64,000 nucleotides of DNA from GCA-2718815 sp963578105. GTDB lineage: Bacteria; Planctomycetota; Planctomycetia; Pirellulales; Pirellulaceae. Shown here piece after piece: positions 61,610 through 64,000 of the stretch (position 1 is the first letter of the stretch; every line of letters starts with the position of its first letter). The DNA is taken from assembly GCA_963578105.1 (NCBI GenBank), contig CAUZBP010000001.1, positions 124,001-188,000 of the forward strand, in the 5' to 3' direction. A program made the position numbers and the translations under genes. The notes beneath the pieces are model-generated. The model was not told where the DNA came from. It made no database searches and saw nothing but the letters and a program-made list of their open reading frames with translations.

Positions 61610-61649
61610 GCTTTTTGTCTTTCCTTGGCAATGATTCGTGTTAAACTAA
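61610..61649 (+). promoter_or_regulatory. Shared PEP-CTERM upstream element, copy C
   Basis: Third copy of the 40-base block (CTTTTTGTCTTTCC, then TTGG, ending TGTTAAACT). It ends 47 bases before the ATG of the next gene. Confidence 0.55.
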
Positions 61650-61696
61650 CCGATTGTGTCCAGAAATAATCTTTTTTTTTTACGGGAGACGGCATA

Positions 61697-63070
61697 ATGA
61701 AAATGTTTGTCCTATTGGGTGTCGTGGTACTGTGCCTGAGTGGGCAGTCCTATGCCTTTGCGCCCCATACGTACAGCATCTCACAACTCGGTCCTGACAT
61801 GACCACCAATATTCACTCGATTGCTCTGGACGCGGCTGGTACCGGCCTGCTGGTGGGTGAGGGCGGCAACTCTGCTTCTATCGTACTCAAGAGCCTCGAC
61901 ATCGCCAGCGGCATCCTTTCGCCATACCTTGACCTTTGGACCAGTTCGGACTTTGCTGAGGTGACCATCCGGGATATCGATGTGGATCCCGACAGTGGCG
62001 ACCTGGCCGTTCTTCTTTGGCGCAACGAAGGCGCACAATCAGCCAAGTGGCTCCAGATTTATGACAGTTCCCTCAACCTGGAAAACACGTGGGATGTGTC
62101 CGGGCGCAATGGTGTTGTCTGGGGTCCCGACGGCAAGATCTATGTCGCAGGCGAAGGTGGCGATAATCTGTACGAAGTCGACCCGGACACCGGCACCGAA
62201 ATTTCGCACACCGTCGGCGCCAACTTACTGGGCATCGCTGTAGACAGCAACGGCAAGCTCCTGCTTCCCCAGTACGGAAAGATCAACGTGTTTGACCCGG
62301 TCACGGACACCGTTTCCATGTGGGTCAATGGGCGTGATGTAAGTGGTGCGCCGGAAAACTGGTACGCACCGAACTTGATGACCCCTGGTGGAGAAATTGA
62401 AGACATCGCGATAGGGCCCGATGGACGCGTCATCGCGAACCAGCGCAACCATAGCAAATTCCACATCTTCAAGCCGGACGGGTCAGGCCCGGTCATTCAG
62501 ATGGAGGACCTCTCTGGCGAGTTCGCCAACAACAACGAGAGGAAGATGGTCGCCGACGCGGCGGGCAATATCTACATGGTCCACAGCGGCGACAATGCGG
62601 CGACCGGAAATAATGCGGGAATCTACAAGTTCACGGCAACGATTCCTTCCGGTCCCGCGTGTGACCTCAATGGTGACAGCAGCTGTGACGTTGCGGATCT
62701 TGATACTCTGGCCGGTGGCGGCGCCGCGGCGATCACCGACTGGCTCGCCAGCGCAGCGACAGAGAATGGTTTTGGTTCTACCTACCTCGGTGGTGACACC
62801 GACCTCGATCACGACGTTGACCTGAGCGATTACAACGCTCTGGCAGGTAACTTTAATCCTGCAGGTTCCGGTGCGTTGCCCTCCCAAGGTGATGGCGATG
62901 GCGACGGCGACGTCGATCTGAGCGACTACAACACGCTGGCAGGTAACTTTGCCGCAGCCGGTTACGCCGGAACCGCTGCTGTTCCTGAGCCGTCCTCGAT
63001 GGTTCTGTGCATGCTCGGTTTGGTATTCGGAAGCGGGATTGGCTTCTGTCGCAAACGACTCTGGTCGTAA
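61697..63070 (+). CDS. Propeller and dockerin-like PEP-CTERM protein
   Basis: A 457-residue exported protein. Signal peptide MKMFVLLGVVVLCLSGQSYAFA, an NHL/SMP-30-like propeller (residues ~30-315; VLLWRNEGAQSAKWLQIYDS, MTPGGEIEDIAIGPDGRV), a dockerin-like Ca-binding part (CDLNGDSSCDVADLDTL, DHDVDLSDYNAL, DGDVDLSDYNTL) and a PEP-CTERM tail (VPEPSSMVLCMLGLVFGSG) followed by a basic end. It is the simple form of the module also found inside the 58573 protein. GGGAG lies upstream of the ATG. Confidence 0.9.
   Translation: MKMFVLLGVVVLCLSGQSYAFAPHTYSISQLGPDMTTNIHSIALDAAGTGLLVGEGGNSASIVLKSLDIASGILSPYLDLWTSSDFAEVTIRDIDVDPDSGDLAVLLWRNEGAQSAKWLQIYDSSLNLENTWDVSGRNGVVWGPDGKIYVAGEGGDNLYEVDPDTGTEISHTVGANLLGIAVDSNGKLLLPQYGKINVFDPVTDTVSMWVNGRDVSGAPENWYAPNLMTPGGEIEDIAIGPDGRVIANQRNHSKFHIFKPDGSGPVIQMEDLSGEFANNNERKMVADAAGNIYMVHSGDNAATGNNAGIYKFTATIPSGPACDLNGDSSCDVADLDTLAGGGAAAITDWLASAATENGFGSTYLGGDTDLDHDVDLSDYNALAGNFNPAGSGALPSQGDGDGDGDVDLSDYNTLAGNFAAAGYAGTAAVPEPSSMVLCMLGLVFGSGIGFCRKRLWS
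61787..62636 (+). repeat. Direct repeat, copy 2 (propeller module)
   Basis: Partner of 60283-61132. The near identity in synonymous sites implies recent duplication or gene conversion. Confidence 0.85.
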
Positions 63071-63101
63071 ACGACTAAGCTTGTAACTTGTGTCTCCTAT
63101 G

Positions 63102-63137
63102 CGGGGTGGAATCGTCAGATTTCACCCCGTTTTTTTT
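63102..63137 (+). terminator. Intrinsic terminator
   Basis: A 12-bp stem (CGGGGTGGAATC with GATTTCACCCCG, one G-T pair), GTCA loop, then eight T residues. It ends the PEP-CTERM transcript 30 bases after its stop. Confidence 0.88.
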
Positions 63138-63384
63138 AAACTACAACGTCTTCAATGTCTTTTCACTTGGTGAATCAGACAGGCGCGATCATGGGCCGAT
63201 GGCAAGACTACAATGACATCCAAATGGTTGAAGCCGTGGAACACGTTGTGCTTGAGTCGTTTTCGATAACCCACCCGGACGGCGGAACATTTGTTTGACA
63301 GAGGTTGCCAGTCTGACCATAATTGTGGCAGCGCGGGCCCATTCGGGCCCTGAATCCGGATTGAATTCCTGTCAGCGAGCCAGC
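63138..63384. other. Intergenic, nothing seen
   Basis: About 250 bases after the terminator; it should hold the promoter of the last gene. Leftward frames here are shadows of the rightward gene. Confidence 0.4.
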
Positions 63385-64000
63385 ATGGGTTTCCAAGGGA
63401 AGCACGCTTGCAGAGTGGTCGTGATCGTAATAGCTGTTTTCGCAGGTCTGCTGCGCAACGGGCAGAGTGTGGAGATTGCCCTCTCAGAAACTCCAGCAGG
63501 CCCGACCGCCATGCTTGCTTTGCACCTTGATCCCGACAACTCGAGTGAGGGGATCGAAAACGCCACCCCCGAGCATTGGGGCAGATTGGCGAATTTTGTC
63601 GCCGCTGCCGACGTTTATGAGCACAAGCTGACGCTGTTGATGGGTTCAAGCTGGGTCGATCTTTTCGATGGTAGTCTTGACGGTCTGGACAGGATCGAAC
63701 AACTCATGTCGTGGGTTGAAAAGGGGCATCAACTGGGCTACCACCATCATTCGTGTGGGCACGCGCATCCCGACGGTTACCGCGATGTGAGTGGCGAACA
63801 TTGTGGCGGCGAGCCTGATCGCGGCTCGGTTCAGGATTCGTTCGCAGAGGTCTTTGCTTTAGGCGAGACCATGATCGATTTGGGTGTCGATCCCGAATTA
63901 GCCCGGGTTGAGGTAGCGGCTCAGGGGCCTAACGATCATAACGAGTATCGGTCCGAAGAATGGCAACCGGAAGTGATGGATGCCACGGGCCCTATTAAGG
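63385..64000 (+). CDS. Secreted deacetylase-like hydrolase (3' end outside window)
   Basis: Open frame from ATG 63385 through the window end (205 codons visible). A hydrophobic leader (VVVIVIAVFAGLL) is followed by MLALHLDPDNSSEGIENATPEHWGRLA and GHQLGYHHHSCGHAHPDGYRD. The latter resembles the GHEIGxHxxxH metal motif of polysaccharide deacetylases (NodB fold), with an early Asp pair. Substrate unknown and the C-terminal half unseen. It lies on the same strand as the PEP-CTERM genes but behind a terminator. Confidence 0.65.
   Translation, partial: MGFQGKHACRVVVIVIAVFAGLLRNGQSVEIALSETPAGPTAMLALHLDPDNSSEGIENATPEHWGRLANFVAAADVYEHKLTLLMGSSWVDLFDGSLDGLDRIEQLMSWVEKGHQLGYHHHSCGHAHPDGYRDVSGEHCGGEPDRGSVQDSFAEVFALGETMIDLGVDPELARVEVAAQGPNDHNEYRSEEWQPEVMDATGPIK

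Noticed and set aside
61610..61649. Sigma-54 promoter upstream of PEP-CTERM genes
   Set aside because: A GG pair is present, but the required GC at the -12 position with fixed spacing is missing in all three copies.
1..64000. CRISPR arrays, prophage, intact insertion sequences
   Set aside because: No regularly spaced short repeats, transposase or integrase frames were seen. The only sizeable repeats are the propeller duplication and the RCC1 units.

Overview
The window looks like a planctomycete chromosome segment (Planctomycetota, probably Pirellulales-like). The evidence is two DUF1559 prepilin-type proteins, three PEP-CTERM proteins, a double-DUF1080 lipoprotein, a bacterial HpnCDE squalene route and many small lineage-type proteins. 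TGA is an ordinary stop codon in most genes here. There is no rRNA, CRISPR array, integrase or intact insertion sequence. Both ends are cut inside genes: an NhaC-type antiporter on the left and a secreted deacetylase-like protein on the right.

Layout. 0-5 kb: truncated antiporter, a 54-codon protein, a secreted protein, a GT-C type membrane glycosyltransferase and a very acidic 59-residue protein. 6-15 kb: a hopanoid locus with shc, hpnH and hpnG rightward, hpnC-hpnD-hpnE leftward, and ispH divergent from hpnC across about 50 bp. Together these make squalene from farnesyl diphosphate, cyclise it to hopene and start side-chain extension, with an isoprenoid-precursor enzyme at the edge. 15-24 kb: DUF1080 lipoprotein, tiny HTH protein, DUF374 acyltransferase, NAD-dependent epimerase, TPR lipoprotein and a probable structured RNA. 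23.7-28.2 kb: two overlapping CNNM/CBS membrane genes and an ABC-2 permease without an ATPase. 28.8-34 kb: a terminator-ended RNA with a 13-codon ORF, a TPR protein, a membrane protein and a FliN-type protein. 34-47 kb: secreted or redox enzymes (PQQ-propeller/LRR fusion, di-haem peroxidase, enolase-superfamily dehydratase, rhomboid, dimethylformamidase-like, cyclase, gamma-glutamyltransferase, HpaI aldolase). 47-49 kb: DUF1559 pair and tRNA-Arg(TCT). 49.5-63 kb: three PEP-CTERM genes and PEP-CTERM debris flanking a six-gene leftward catabolic operon built on a 2-oxoacid dehydrogenase E1 with a truncated E2.

The most unusual item is at 39796-40128. This small lipoprotein with a heavy-metal-associated (HMA) domain has in-frame TGA codons at exactly the two positions where the metal-binding cysteines of its family fall. 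Stem-loops follow the TGAs, as expected for selenocysteine insertion. If translated it would be a UxxxU di-selenocysteine metal-binding protein. Other points of interest are a 40-bp element shared upstream of all three PEP-CTERM genes, a chimeric PEP-CTERM gene with a relic start codon, and three terminator-associated loci where no protein gene accounts for the transcript.
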